Origin: Rhodospirillaceae bacterium
GTDB lineage: Bacteria > Pseudomonadota > Alphaproteobacteria > SMXQ01
NCBI GenBank assembly: GCA_947474495.1
Contig: CANJIM010000009.1
Location: forward strand, 1 to 55,939
DNA: 55,939 nt
Direction: 5' to 3'
The notes under the pieces are model-generated. The model was not told the DNA's origin and made no database searches. It saw nothing but the letters and a program-made list of their open reading frames with translations. The position numbers and the translations under genes were made by a program. Below, one piece after another: positions 24,868 through 35,342 of this stretch (position 1 is the first letter of the stretch; every line of letters begins with the position of its first letter).

Positions 24868-25743
24868 TCATTCCCGCGTCAGCAAATCGATCAGGCTGGA
24901 GGTATCCCAGCGGTTGCCGCCCCTCGCCTGCACCTGGGCATAGAACTGGTCGACCAGGGCCGCCACCGGCAAGCGCGCGCCGTTGCGCCGCGCCTCGGCC
25001 AGGCAAATCCCCAAATCCTTGCGCATCCAGTCGACGGCGAAGCCGAAGTCGAACTTGCCCTCGGCCATGGTCTTGCCGCGGTTTTCCATCTGCCAGGACT
25101 GCGCCGCGCCCTTGGAAATGACGCCGAGCAACTTCTCGACATCGAGCCCCGCCTTCTGCGCGAAAGCGACGCCTTCGGACAGGCCCTGCACCAAGCCGGC
25201 GATGCAGATTTGGTTGACCATCTTGGCGAGCTGGCCACTGCCGGCTGGGCCCATCAGAGTCACCGCCTTGCCATAGGCCTTCATCGCCGCTTCAGTTTTG
25301 GCGAAGGTGCCGCTATCGCCGCCAACCATGACGGTGAGCTGACCGTTCTCGGCGCCCGCCTGGCCGCCCGACACCGGCGCGTCGAGGAAGCCGAGGCCCC
25401 TCGCCTGCGCGGCGCCTTCCAGCTCGCGCGCGATGTCCGCCGAGGCCGTGGTGTGATCGACGAAGATGGCGCCCTTCGCCATGCCAGCGAACGCCCCGTC
25501 GGCCCCGAGCGTGATGGCGCGCAGATCGTCGTCATTGCCGACGCAGGCAAAGACGATCGCCGCGCCCGTGGCGGCGGCGGCCGGCGTCGGCGCAGCAGTG
25601 CCGCCGTGTTTGGCGGCCCAGGCGGCCGATTTGGCGGCGGTGCGGTTATAGACCGTCACCGCATAGCCTGCCTTCGCCAGATGGCCGGCCATGGGAAAGC
25701 CCATGACGCCGAGCCCGAGAAACGCGATTTTTTCGCCAGCCAT
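24868..25743 (-). CDS. Beta-hydroxyacid dehydrogenase (GarR/3-hydroxyisobutyrate type)
   Basis: This 291-residue NAD(P)-dependent oxidoreductase has an N-terminal Rossmann motif GLGVMGFPMAGHLAKAG, the substrate loop DAPVSGGQAGAENGQLTVMV, and the catalytic lysine in SGQLAKMVNQICIAG. This family reduces tartronate semialdehyde or oxidises 3-hydroxyisobutyrate and similar beta-hydroxy acids. Context (the EncFtn gene downstream, groEL upstream) gives no hint to the substrate. Confidence 0.88.
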   Translation of the reverse strand: MAGEKIAFLGLGVMGFPMAGHLAKAGYAVTVYNRTAAKSAAWAAKHGGTAAPTPAAAATGAAIVFACVGNDDDLRAITLGADGAFAGMAKGAIFVDHTTASADIARELEGAAQARGLGFLDAPVSGGQAGAENGQLTVMVGGDSGTFAKTEAAMKAYGKAVTLMGPAGSGQLAKMVNQICIAGLVQGLSEGVAFAQKAGLDVEKLLGVISKGAAQSWQMENRGKTMAEGKFDFGFAVDWMRKDLGICLAEARRNGARLPVAALVDQFYAQVQARGGNRWDTSSLIDLLTRE

Positions 25744-25833
25744 TCGGATCGCTCCTTACGCATCGAATTCAGTCGTGCCGAATCATGGATTGCCCGGTCA
25801 AGCCGGGCAATGATGAAAGAGATGTCCGCGCGC

Positions 25834-25862
25834 AAAAAGAAAGGGGCCGCAGCTGCGGCCCC
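25834..25862 (-). terminator. Terminator of the groESL operon
   Basis: The perfect 20-base palindrome GGGGCCGCAGCTGCGGCCCC (25843-25862) lies just downstream of groEL on the minus strand and is followed by TTTCTTTTT on that strand. It is a strong intrinsic terminator. Confidence 0.88.
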
Positions 25863-25894
25863 TTCCCGTTTCGTCAGGCGTTGGTTGGCTGGAC

Positions 25895-27550
<1,656 letters not shown>

Positions 27551-27838
27551 TTATTCGACGATGCCCATGATGTCGGACTCTTTGATGATCAGCATTTCGT
27601 CGCCGTCCACCTTCACTTCGGTGCCCGACCACTTGCCGTACAGGACGCGATCGCCCTTCTTGACTTCCATCGGGACGAGCTTGCCGTCCTCGCCACGCGC
27701 GCCGGTACCGACGGCGATGACTTTGCCCTCCATGGGCTTTTCCTTGGCGGTGTCGGGGATAATGATGCCGCCGGCGGTCTTGGTCTCAGCCTCGAGGGGC
27801 TTCACCAGCACGCGGTCGTGCAGGGGCCTGAACTTCAT
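27551..27838 (-). CDS. groES: Co-chaperonin GroES
   Basis: This 95-residue Cpn10 starts [18 protein letters not shown] and has the mobile loop [16 protein letters not shown] and the end [12 protein letters not shown]. The ATG at 27838 is the conserved start; the in-frame ATG 15 bases upstream (MESQT) is less likely. It caps the GroEL ring and is transcribed first in the operon. Confidence 0.96.
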   Translation of the reverse strand: MKFRPLHDRVLVKPLEAETKTAGGIIIPDTAKEKPMEGKVIAVGTGARGEDGKLVPMEVKKGDRVLYGKWSGTEVKVDGDEMLIIKESDIMGIVE

Positions 27839-27922
27839 TGTCTGGCTCTCCATGAGAGATTGGGGAAAGAATGTTTCTCGCCGAACGGGGGCCGCCTTGA
27901 ACCCTTGCCGGGGCACAGGCTG

Positions 27923-27949
27923 TTAGCACTCCTGCTCTTTGAGTGCCAG
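27923..27949 (-). promoter_or_regulatory. CIRCE element (HrcA operator) of groESL
   Basis: TTAGCACTC at 27923-27931, a nine-base spacer and GAGTGCCAG at 27941-27949 match the CIRCE consensus TTAGCACTC-N9-GAGTGCTAA with two changes in the right arm. It lies about 85 bases upstream of groES, so HrcA should repress the operon until heat stress. Confidence 0.9.
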
Positions 27950-28098
27950 ATATCTAGGCCCAAGCTGGCCAAGAGTCAACCCGGCTGAGCCGGTGTAAAC
28001 CTGATTTATTGCAGGAATATGAGGGGATTAAGGAGTTTTCTCCGGCCTTAAGGGCTTGATTCCAAACCCTTGCGTCCTAGCCGCCCCTTGGCACTCAG

Positions 28099-29130
28099 TT
28101 AAACCAGGGCAGGCGCCGAATGGTCGATCTTGCTGCCGTAGAACATGTCCATGCGCGGATCGAACGGCCGGCCCTTCGGCAAGGCCTTCAGCCAGAGGCG
28201 CAGGAGGTGGCGGCGCCGCTCGGGCTCAGGATAGTCCTCGAACTCGGTGCGGGCATGCAGACAGGTGAGATTGCTCAGAAAGACCATCTCGCCGCGCTCC
28301 AGCGTGAACTCGACGCCGAAGCTGGGGCGCGTCTTGATGGCGTCGAAATAATCGAGCGCCTCTTCCAGGTCGGGCGGCAGCGGCTCGCCGCGTTCCTTCG
28401 CTGTCAGCATCATGAAGTTGCGGACATAGCGGCAGCTGACATAGCCGTCGATATTGCAAAACACCGGCGTGTCGAACGGCGCGATATCCGGCTCGCCGAG
28501 CGGCTGGCGGCCCTTGCGGTGATAGGGATAGCCCTTGTAGAGCGCCGCCATCAGATCGGGCCGCCGCTCGAGAATCTCGTTATGCACGGCGAGCGAGCTG
28601 GCGACGCGGCTGATCCCGCCCGACTTGGCGGTTTGTAGCGTCATCAAGCCGAGAATCTCGCCCGACGCGTTGTCCGTGTGGAGCAGCAATTCGCCGTTGC
28701 CATATTGGGTGCGCGGCCGCTCGCGGCCCGTCGGGTTGTAGCCCGAGTCGCGGATGTGATCGATGCGCTCGCCCGCCGCGGTCTGCGGCAAAGCCACCCC
28801 GAGATGCAGCCCGACGCCCCAGAAGGCGCGCGCCATGTCGTCGTCGGAATAGCGCGCCGGCGTGCAACCCTCGATGATGGCGACGCCCCTGCCCGCTTGA
28901 ATCTCGCGTGCGACATCGGCCAGGAACGGATCAAGCGCCGGATGGCTGAAGTCGGCGCGGGTGATTGCTTCGGTCTCGATGGTCCGCGTGCGGGCGAGAA
29001 TCTCGTCGAGCGCGGCGAGATGCGCAGCGGTCATGCGCAGCGTCAGCCCGGCCTTGCCGGCGACGGTGCCGCCATCGGCGACACTGCGCCAGGCCGAGCT
29101 TTCGGGAATGAGCTTGTCGTAAATCTGCAT
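28099..29130 (-). CDS. TauD/TfdA-family Fe(II)/2-oxoglutarate dioxygenase
   Basis: This 343-residue protein has the 2-His-1-carboxylate motif HTD in ELLLHTDNASG, the distal histidine in TCLHARTEFEDY, and the 2-oxoglutarate-binding arginine in RRRHLLRLWL. The DSGYNP and KGYPYHRKGRQP segments are typical of uncharacterised TfdA-family proteins related to taurine dioxygenase. Such enzymes hydroxylate small organic acids with Fe(II), O2 and 2-oxoglutarate. ATG 29130 is taken as the start; a TTG 36 bases earlier is in frame. It lies alone between groES and hflX. Confidence 0.83.
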   Translation of the reverse strand: MQIYDKLIPESSAWRSVADGGTVAGKAGLTLRMTAAHLAALDEILARTRTIETEAITRADFSHPALDPFLADVAREIQAGRGVAIIEGCTPARYSDDDMARAFWGVGLHLGVALPQTAAGERIDHIRDSGYNPTGRERPRTQYGNGELLLHTDNASGEILGLMTLQTAKSGGISRVASSLAVHNEILERRPDLMAALYKGYPYHRKGRQPLGEPDIAPFDTPVFCNIDGYVSCRYVRNFMMLTAKERGEPLPPDLEEALDYFDAIKTRPSFGVEFTLERGEMVFLSNLTCLHARTEFEDYPEPERRRHLLRLWLKALPKGRPFDPRMDMFYGSKIDHSAPALV

Positions 29131-29184
29131 GCGGCGATTTTGCGCCTTTAGGCCGCGGCCTGACAAGAGGCCGAACGGCCTAAA

Positions 29185-30633
29185 TTACGAGGCTTTACGC
29201 CGTTCGAAACGGGCCGCCGTGTCCGCATCCATGCCGACGGTCAACCGGACCAGTCCGTCGTCGCCATCCTTGCGGCTCAGCACATCCGCATGGTCATAGA
29301 GCCAGGCGATCGACGCGCCGTCGCCGGCCGGCAATTCAAACTCGCGCACTTCGCGGCCGATCGCGGCCCGCTCGTCGAGCAAGGCGAGCAAGGCATCGCA
29401 GCCTTCGCCGGTGAGCGCCGAAACCGCGACCACATCAGGATCGCGCGCGGTCACCGACAGCAGACGCTGATGCGCCCCTTCGTCAAGCCGATCTAGTTTG
29501 TTGAGAACTTCGACGACGCGAGCTTCGCTTTCCGCTTCGACGCCGAGCTGCGACAGCACATTCAGCACGTCCAGACGTTGCGCTTCGCTATCTTCATGGG
29601 CGACGTCGCGCACATGCAGGATCACGTCGGCCGCCAAGACTTCTTCCAGAGTGGCACGGAAGGCGGCGACCAGATCAGTCGGCAGATCGGAGATGAAGCC
29701 GACAGTGTCCGACATGATGACGCGGCGGCCCGACGGGAGTTTGACCGCCCGCATGGTCGGATCGAGCGTGGCGAACAGCAGATCCTTCGCCAGCACGTCA
29801 GAATGGGTCAGCCGGTTGAACAGCGTCGACTTGCCGGCATTGGTATAGCCGACCAGGGCGATGACCGGATAGGGCACGCGCTCGCGCGCCTTGCGATGCA
29901 GGGAGCGGGTGCGGCGCACATCTTCCAATTCGCGCTTGAGCTTGCCGATGCGCTCGTCGATCAAGCGACGGTCGGCTTCGATCTGCGTTTCGCCGGGGCC
30001 GCCGAGGAAGCCGAAGCCGCCGCGCTGACGCTCCAGGTGAGTCCAGGACCGCACCAAGCGACTGCGCTGATAGTTGAGCGAGGCCAGTTCGACTTGTAAG
30101 CGGCCTTCGCGCGTCCGCGCGCGGGCGCCGAAAATTTCGAGGATCAAGCCAGTGCGGTCGATCACCTTGCAGGACCAGGCAAGCTCGAGGTTGCGTTGCT
30201 GCACCGGCGTCAGCGAGGCATCGACGACGACGACCTGCACCTCTTCCGCCTCGACCACTTCCTTGATGCGGTCGACCGCGCCGCTGCCGAGCAGCGTATT
30301 CGGCCGCGGCTGACGCAACGGCACGACTTCCGTATGGACCACTTGAAGGTCGATGGCGAGCGCCAGGCCGATGGCCTCTTCAAGCCGCGATTGCGGATCG
30401 CGCGCCGCTTGCGCCTCTGCCTTGGCGCCGCTGCGAAAATCGGGATGGACGACGGCCGTGCGGCCGGTGGTGACGCGCGTCTCAACCTTGCCGGTCAGAT
30501 TGACGTTCTGATCGGGCGCGTATGTGCCGTGAGACTCGGTCTTGCGGGATTTGGCTTTTTTGCCTTTCGGCGACGCGCCCCGGACCTCATCGGTCCGGGG
30601 GCTATGGTCGTCACGATCATCGTCGCGGGGCAA
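29185..30633 (-). CDS. hflX: Ribosome-splitting GTPase HflX
   Basis: This 482-residue protein has the HflX N-terminal domain (RPNTLLGSGAVDRIKE, LASLNYQRSRLVR), a glycine-rich GFGFLGGPGETQIE linker, then a G domain with GYTNAGKSTLFN, DTVGFISDLP and the NKLD motif. HflX rescues stalled ribosomes, notably after heat. About 60 charged, Lys- and Asp-rich residues precede the conserved part, probably disordered. It follows hfq by seven bases, the usual hfq-hflX operon. Confidence 0.95.
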   Translation of the reverse strand: MPRDDDRDDHSPRTDEVRGASPKGKKAKSRKTESHGTYAPDQNVNLTGKVETRVTTGRTAVVHPDFRSGAKAEAQAARDPQSRLEEAIGLALAIDLQVVHTEVVPLRQPRPNTLLGSGAVDRIKEVVEAEEVQVVVVDASLTPVQQRNLELAWSCKVIDRTGLILEIFGARARTREGRLQVELASLNYQRSRLVRSWTHLERQRGGFGFLGGPGETQIEADRRLIDERIGKLKRELEDVRRTRSLHRKARERVPYPVIALVGYTNAGKSTLFNRLTHSDVLAKDLLFATLDPTMRAVKLPSGRRVIMSDTVGFISDLPTDLVAAFRATLEEVLAADVILHVRDVAHEDSEAQRLDVLNVLSQLGVEAESEARVVEVLNKLDRLDEGAHQRLLSVTARDPDVVAVSALTGEGCDALLALLDERAAIGREVREFELPAGDGASIAWLYDHADVLSRKDGDDGLVRLTVGMDADTAARFERRKAS

Positions 30634-30640
30634 TGGAATG

Positions 30641-30880
30641 CTATTCCTGTTCCGGCTCGAAGAGCTGGATCGGCGTGGTCGGCATCACGGTCGAGATTGC
30701 GTGCTTGTAGACGAGCTGGGAATGGCTATCCCGGCGCAGCAGCACGGAGAAGTTATCGAACCAAGTCACAATGCCTTGAAGCTTCACGCCGTTGACAAGA
30801 AACACAGTCACCGAAGTCTTGTTCTTACGAATATTGTTTAGGAACACGTCCTGGAGGTTCTGGGATTTTTCTGAAGACAT
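30641..30880 (-). CDS. hfq: RNA chaperone Hfq
   Basis: This 79-residue Sm-like protein has [19 protein letters not shown], Sm1 ([17 protein letters not shown]) and Sm2 ([11 protein letters not shown] with the YKH motif). It forms a hexamer that pairs small RNAs with mRNAs. The ATG at 30880 gives the standard start; in-frame codons further upstream are not conserved-looking. Confidence 0.96.
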   Translation of the reverse strand: MSSEKSQNLQDVFLNNIRKNKTSVTVFLVNGVKLQGIVTWFDNFSVLLRRDSHSQLVYKHAISTVMPTTPIQLFEPEQE

Positions 30881-31003
30881 TTTTGACCTCGTTTTTCTTA
30901 GGCTTTTTGCATTATTGCAAATGATGGCCGCGGCCGCCACGCACATGCCGCGAAAGGATCTCGAACTCACGAAGTTCTGAAACCTCGTGTGTCATATAGG
31001 AGC

Positions 31004-31678
31004 TTATAGGCTTCGCACAAGGGCGGCGAGAGCGGCGCAATCCGGTAATGTCCAGACACCGCCAGAGGCTTGAGGAATCAGCATTTCTTGCGGGATAGGT
31101 TCGCCCGTCGGCTCGCCGACGAGAAAGCCGGTGAGCCCGGCGTTGCGCGCGCATTCGAGATCCACCGCGCCGTCGCCGACGAACCAAACATTGGCATCTC
31201 GTTTAATGCCGCTACCGGCCAGCGCCATATCCACAGGTTCTATCGCCGGTTTATCGCGCGCCGCGTCCGTCGCGCCGACCAACGTCCGAAAATAGACATG
31301 CCAGCCGAGCCGTTCCGCTTCGAGCCGCAGAAATTTGCCGGTCTTGTTGCTCACAACGCCGAGATAAAAACCGCGCTCGCGCAATTCCGCGAGAAGTTCC
31401 ACGGCGCCGTCCTTCGGCCGCAGCGTCTCAAGATGCACTTCGGCAAAGCTACGATAATAAATATCGCGCGCCTCGTCCCAGCGTTCCCCGAACAGTTGCG
31501 GAAAGCTGTCGCGCAAGGATCGCTGGATACGACGCTTCGCCTCGTCAAGCGACCACGGCTGCTGGCCCATGGCGATCAGCGTGCGGTTCACGGCGGCGTG
31601 AATCGCCGGCCAACTGTCGACCAGCGTATTGTCCCAATCAAACAGGATGGCGGTCGGTTTTGGCGGAACCGGCGGCAT
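31004..31678 (-). CDS. HAD-family phosphatase
   Basis: This 224-residue haloacid-dehalogenase-type hydrolase has motif I AILFDWDNTLVDSW (DxDxT), motif II VVSNK, motif III lysine in DKPAIEP, and motif IV WFVGDGAVDLECARNAG. The cap region and size resemble phosphoglycolate phosphatase-like members. It lies nine bases after the transaminase gene, suggesting co-transcription; the substrate cannot be told. Confidence 0.88.
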   Translation of the reverse strand: MPPVPPKPTAILFDWDNTLVDSWPAIHAAVNRTLIAMGQQPWSLDEAKRRIQRSLRDSFPQLFGERWDEARDIYYRSFAEVHLETLRPKDGAVELLAELRERGFYLGVVSNKTGKFLRLEAERLGWHVYFRTLVGATDAARDKPAIEPVDMALAGSGIKRDANVWFVGDGAVDLECARNAGLTGFLVGEPTGEPIPQEMLIPQASGGVWTLPDCAALAALVRSL

Positions 31679-31686
31679 GAGTCCGC

Positions 31687-32538
31687 TTACGCCTTCGCCA
31701 TATGGGCGATGTAATGCTCACGCAGCTTGCGGGCGAACGGGCCGGGCTTGCCGCCGCCGATCGCCTTGCCATCGATGCGTACCACCGGCATGACGAAATT
31801 GGTCGTGCTGGTGATGAAGGCTTCCTTGGCCTTTACCGCCTCCTTTAGGCTGAAGCTGCGTTCCTCGATCTTCATTTTCTCGGCTTTGGCAAGCGCCAGC
31901 ACGGCAAGACGCGTGACGCCGTTGAGAATTTCCGGACCGGCCTTCCGCGTCACCAGGATGCCCTTGGCGCTGACGATCCAGGCGTTGGTCGAGGAGCCTT
32001 CGGTGACGTTGCCGGCTTGATCGACCAGGAACGCCTCGTAAGCCCCCTGCTCCTTCGCGGCCTGCTTCGCCATCACGTTCGGCAGCAGCGAGAGCGATTT
32101 GATGTCGCAGCGCCCCCAGCGGATGTCCGGCAGAGAAATCACGTCGACGCCACGCGCCACCAGCTTTGGATCCGCCGGCTTGGTGCGCTTGACGGTAACG
32201 ACGACGGCGGGCCGCGTCTTTTTGGGAAACAGATGATCGCGTGCCGCCACGCCACGCGTGATCTGCAGATAGACGATGCCGTCGGCGACGCGGTTGCGGC
32301 GGATCACTTCGGCGATGACATGGCCCAGCGCCGCGCGCGACATCGGCGCGGTGATGCGCATTTCGCGCAATGAGCGCTCCAAGCGTTGCCAATGCAATTC
32401 GGCGTCGATCAGACGGCCGCCGGAGATGGCGACCACCTCGTAAATACCGTCGGCGAACTGATAGCCGCGATCGTCGATATGGACGCCGGCGCGGCGATGC
32501 TCGACATATTGGCCGTTGACGTAAGCGATGCGCGACAT
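31687..32538 (-). CDS. dat: D-amino-acid transaminase
   Basis: This 283-residue class IV PLP aminotransferase has GYQFADGIYEV near the N-terminus, the PLP lysine in CDIKSLSLLPNVMAKQ, and the phosphate-binding EGSSTNAWIV and GVTR motifs. It interconverts D-alanine and D-glutamate type amino acids for peptidoglycan. Gene order trkA-dat is common in Rhizobiales next to ntrYX. Separating it from branched-chain aminotransferases by eye relies on size and the N-terminal motif. Confidence 0.88.
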   Translation of the reverse strand: MSRIAYVNGQYVEHRRAGVHIDDRGYQFADGIYEVVAISGGRLIDAELHWQRLERSLREMRITAPMSRAALGHVIAEVIRRNRVADGIVYLQITRGVAARDHLFPKKTRPAVVVTVKRTKPADPKLVARGVDVISLPDIRWGRCDIKSLSLLPNVMAKQAAKEQGAYEAFLVDQAGNVTEGSSTNAWIVSAKGILVTRKAGPEILNGVTRLAVLALAKAEKMKIEERSFSLKEAVKAKEAFITSTTNFVMPVVRIDGKAIGGGKPGPFARKLREHYIAHMAKA

Positions 32539-32562
32539 AGAGATAGGATACCTGATTACGGA

Positions 32563-33936
32563 TTAGAAAAATTCGAGGCCAACGGAGAACATCTTTTCGA
32601 CCTTGCGGACGTCCGCCGAGGTGGCGAACAGGACGACGCGGTCCTTCGGCTTGATGACCGTCGTCGGATCCGGGACGATGACGACGCCGTCACGCACCAC
32701 CGCGCCGATGATGACGCCCTCGGGAAATCCGACATCCTTGAGGGCGCGTCCGACGACGCCGCAGGTCTCCAGCGCTTCCGCGTCGATGATCTCGCCGAAC
32801 CCATCGCCCAAGGAATGCACGGCGCGGATACGGCCGCGCCGGATGTGTTGCAGGATCGTAGAGACGGTGATGGCGCGTGGGCTGACCACGACGTCAATGC
32901 CGAGCGACGAAACCAATGGCGAGAAATTGCTGGCGTTGATCAGTGTGATGGCACGTTTGCAACCTGCCCGCTTGGCCAACAATGAAGCGAGAATATTGAC
33001 CTCGTCTTCGTTGGTCACCGCGATCACAGCCTCGGCCGAGCCGACATTGGCCTCATCGAGAATCTCCGGATCGAGCGCGTCGCCGTTCAGCACGACCGTG
33101 CGCTGAAGTTCGAGAGCAATCTCCTCGGCACGCGCCTTGCCATGCTCGATGATCTTGGCCGACACGCCCGGATGATCTTCCAACTCGCGGGCGATATAAC
33201 GACCGATGTTGCCGCCGCCCAAAATGACGACGCGGCGCGCCGTCGCTTCTTCATGGCCGAAGGCCATCATCGCGCGATTTACATGATTCGCATCGGCGAC
33301 GAAATAGACCTCGTCGCCGATCAGCATTTCGTCGTCGGCGTCCGGCACGAATCCTTTGCCGTCGCGCATGATGCCGACGATGGTGATATTAAGGTCGGGA
33401 AATAGGCCCGTCAGTTGGCGCAGCGGCGTGTTGACGATCGGTGTCTCGGTCGTGCAGCGCACGCCGATGACGCGCACTTTGCCATCAGCCAGTGGGATCA
33501 TGTCGAACGCCCCCGGCACCCAGAGGCGGCGCGTCACGGCACGGCCGACTTCCAGTTCCGGCGAAATGATCGCGTCAATCGGCATGTTTTCGCGATTGAA
33601 CAGGTCCGACCAGATCGGCTGCAAGTAGCTCTGGTGGCGGACGCGCGCGATCTTGGTGGGCACGTCGAACAGCGAATGGGCCACCTGGCAAGCGATCATG
33701 TTCACTTCGTCGGAATAGGTCACGGCGATGATCATGTCGGCATCGCGCGCCCCGGCCGCCTTGAGGACATCGGGATGCGAGGCGAAGCCTTCCATTGCCT
33801 GCACGTCGAGCGAATCGGCGATCTTACGGACCAGTTCGGGCGATTGGTCGATCACCGTCACATCGTTGTTCTCGGATGCCAAATGGCGAACGATGCTGGT
33901 GCCGACTTGGCCCGCGCCGCAAACGATGACTTTCAT
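32563..33936 (-). CDS. trkA: Trk potassium uptake regulatory protein TrkA
   Basis: This 457-residue peripheral membrane protein consists of two repeated RCK units. The first Rossmann motif is VCGAGQVGTSIVRHL, the second VILGGGNIGRYIARELED, and each is followed by a TrkA-C domain. It gates Trk potassium channels by binding NAD(H)/ATP. It starts nine bases after ntrX, as in other Alphaproteobacteria. Confidence 0.95.
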   Translation of the reverse strand: MKVIVCGAGQVGTSIVRHLASENNDVTVIDQSPELVRKIADSLDVQAMEGFASHPDVLKAAGARDADMIIAVTYSDEVNMIACQVAHSLFDVPTKIARVRHQSYLQPIWSDLFNRENMPIDAIISPELEVGRAVTRRLWVPGAFDMIPLADGKVRVIGVRCTTETPIVNTPLRQLTGLFPDLNITIVGIMRDGKGFVPDADDEMLIGDEVYFVADANHVNRAMMAFGHEEATARRVVILGGGNIGRYIARELEDHPGVSAKIIEHGKARAEEIALELQRTVVLNGDALDPEILDEANVGSAEAVIAVTNEDEVNILASLLAKRAGCKRAITLINASNFSPLVSSLGIDVVVSPRAITVSTILQHIRRGRIRAVHSLGDGFGEIIDAEALETCGVVGRALKDVGFPEGVIIGAVVRDGVVIVPDPTTVIKPKDRVVLFATSADVRKVEKMFSVGLEFF

Positions 33937-33944
33937 GGGAAGGC

Positions 33945-35342
33945 CTAAGTGGTCGGCGCGTCGCCGTTCGTCAAGCCGAGCGACTTCAGCTTGCGATGGA
34001 GCGCGGAGCGTTCCATACCGACGAACGACGCGGTGCGCGTGATGTTGCCGCCGAAACGCAGAATTTGCGCCGCAAGATACTCGCGTTCAAACACTTCACG
34101 CGCATCGCGCAGCGGCAGCGCCATCATCTCGCCCGATTTGTCCCAACGCAGCACGGCCGGGCTGATGTCGAGAATTTCGGGCGGCAACATATCGGCGCGG
34201 ATTTTTCCAGTCGCATCGCCCGGTGCCATGATGAGCATCCACTCGATAGCGTTGCGTAGTTGGCGGACATTGCCGGGCCAGCTATGGGCCTGCAGCGCGG
34301 TCATCGCGTCTTCGCCGATCTCGCGCTCCGGCAGACCGGAGGAACGCGCCGCCATCTGCATGAAATGATGGACCAGCAAGGGAATGTCCTCGCGGCGTTC
34401 TTTCAGCGGCGGCACGCGGATCGGCACCACGTTCAGGCGGTAATAGAGATCCTCGCGGAAGCGGCCGGCGGCGATCTGTTCCTGCAGGTCGCGATTGGTC
34501 GAGGCGATGACGCGCACGTCGACCGCGACCTTCGTATGGCCGCCGACGCGCTCGAAAGTCTGCTCCTGCAGCACGCGGACGATCTTGCCCTGGGTGACGA
34601 GCGGCATGTCGGCTACTTCATCCAAGAACAAAGTGCCGCCATGGGCGTTCTCGAAGGTACCGGTCTTGCGCGGGCTGCCTGGCGCTTCGACCCCGGCCTC
34701 GACGCCGAACAGCGCCATCTCGATATGTTCCGGCGTCATGGCGGCGCAATTGACGGCGACGAACGGACCGGCGCTGCGGCCTGAGCGGTTGTGGATCAGG
34801 CGGGCAACGACTTCCTTGCCGACACCGGGCGGTCCGCCGATCAGAACGCGGCTGTTGGTCGGCGCCACCTTGTCGATCGTCAGGCGCAATTGGTTGGCCG
34901 ACTGGGAATCGCCGACCAGCGCCAGCTCGCCGCCGGCACGCATGCGCAACTCAGCGTTCTCGCGGCGCAGGCGCGAAGCTTCGATGGCGCGCTCGACGAC
35001 CAGCAGCAGCCGGTCGGCCTTGAACGGCTTTTCGATATATTCGTAAGCGCCCTTTTTGATCGCCGTGACGGCGGTCTCGATATTGCCGTGGCCGCTGATC
35101 ATGACCACGGGCATATCGGCGTGATCCTTGCGGATCTGATCAAGGATTTCCAAGCCGTCGAGGCGCGAGTTGTGCAGCCAGATATCAAGGATAACCAGGC
35201 TCGGCCGACGGGCTTGAATCGCCGCCAGAGCCGAATCGCTGTCGGCGGCGTCGCGGGTTTGGTAGCCCTCGTCGCGCAGGACGCCCGACATCAACATGCG
35301 GATGTCGGCTTCGTCATCAACGATCAGGATATCATGACTCAT
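33945..35342 (-). CDS. ntrX: Nitrogen-related response regulator NtrX
   Basis: This 465-residue NtrC-class regulator has a receiver domain (phosphoaspartate in LVILDIWL), a AAA+ domain with GGPPGVGKEVVARLIH and [11 protein letters not shown], and a Fis-type C-terminus (TASFVGMERSALHRKLKSLG). The sigma54-contact GAFTGA loop is absent: the region reads FGVEAGVEAPGSPRKTGTF. That fits reports that NtrX does not act as a classical sigma54 activator. Its start overlaps the ntrY stop by four bases. NtrYX controls nitrogen, redox and envelope functions. Confidence 0.95.
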   Translation of the reverse strand: MSHDILIVDDEADIRMLMSGVLRDEGYQTRDAADSDSALAAIQARRPSLVILDIWLHNSRLDGLEILDQIRKDHADMPVVMISGHGNIETAVTAIKKGAYEYIEKPFKADRLLLVVERAIEASRLRRENAELRMRAGGELALVGDSQSANQLRLTIDKVAPTNSRVLIGGPPGVGKEVVARLIHNRSGRSAGPFVAVNCAAMTPEHIEMALFGVEAGVEAPGSPRKTGTFENAHGGTLFLDEVADMPLVTQGKIVRVLQEQTFERVGGHTKVAVDVRVIASTNRDLQEQIAAGRFREDLYYRLNVVPIRVPPLKERREDIPLLVHHFMQMAARSSGLPEREIGEDAMTALQAHSWPGNVRQLRNAIEWMLIMAPGDATGKIRADMLPPEILDISPAVLRWDKSGEMMALPLRDAREVFEREYLAAQILRFGGNITRTASFVGMERSALHRKLKSLGLTNGDAPTT

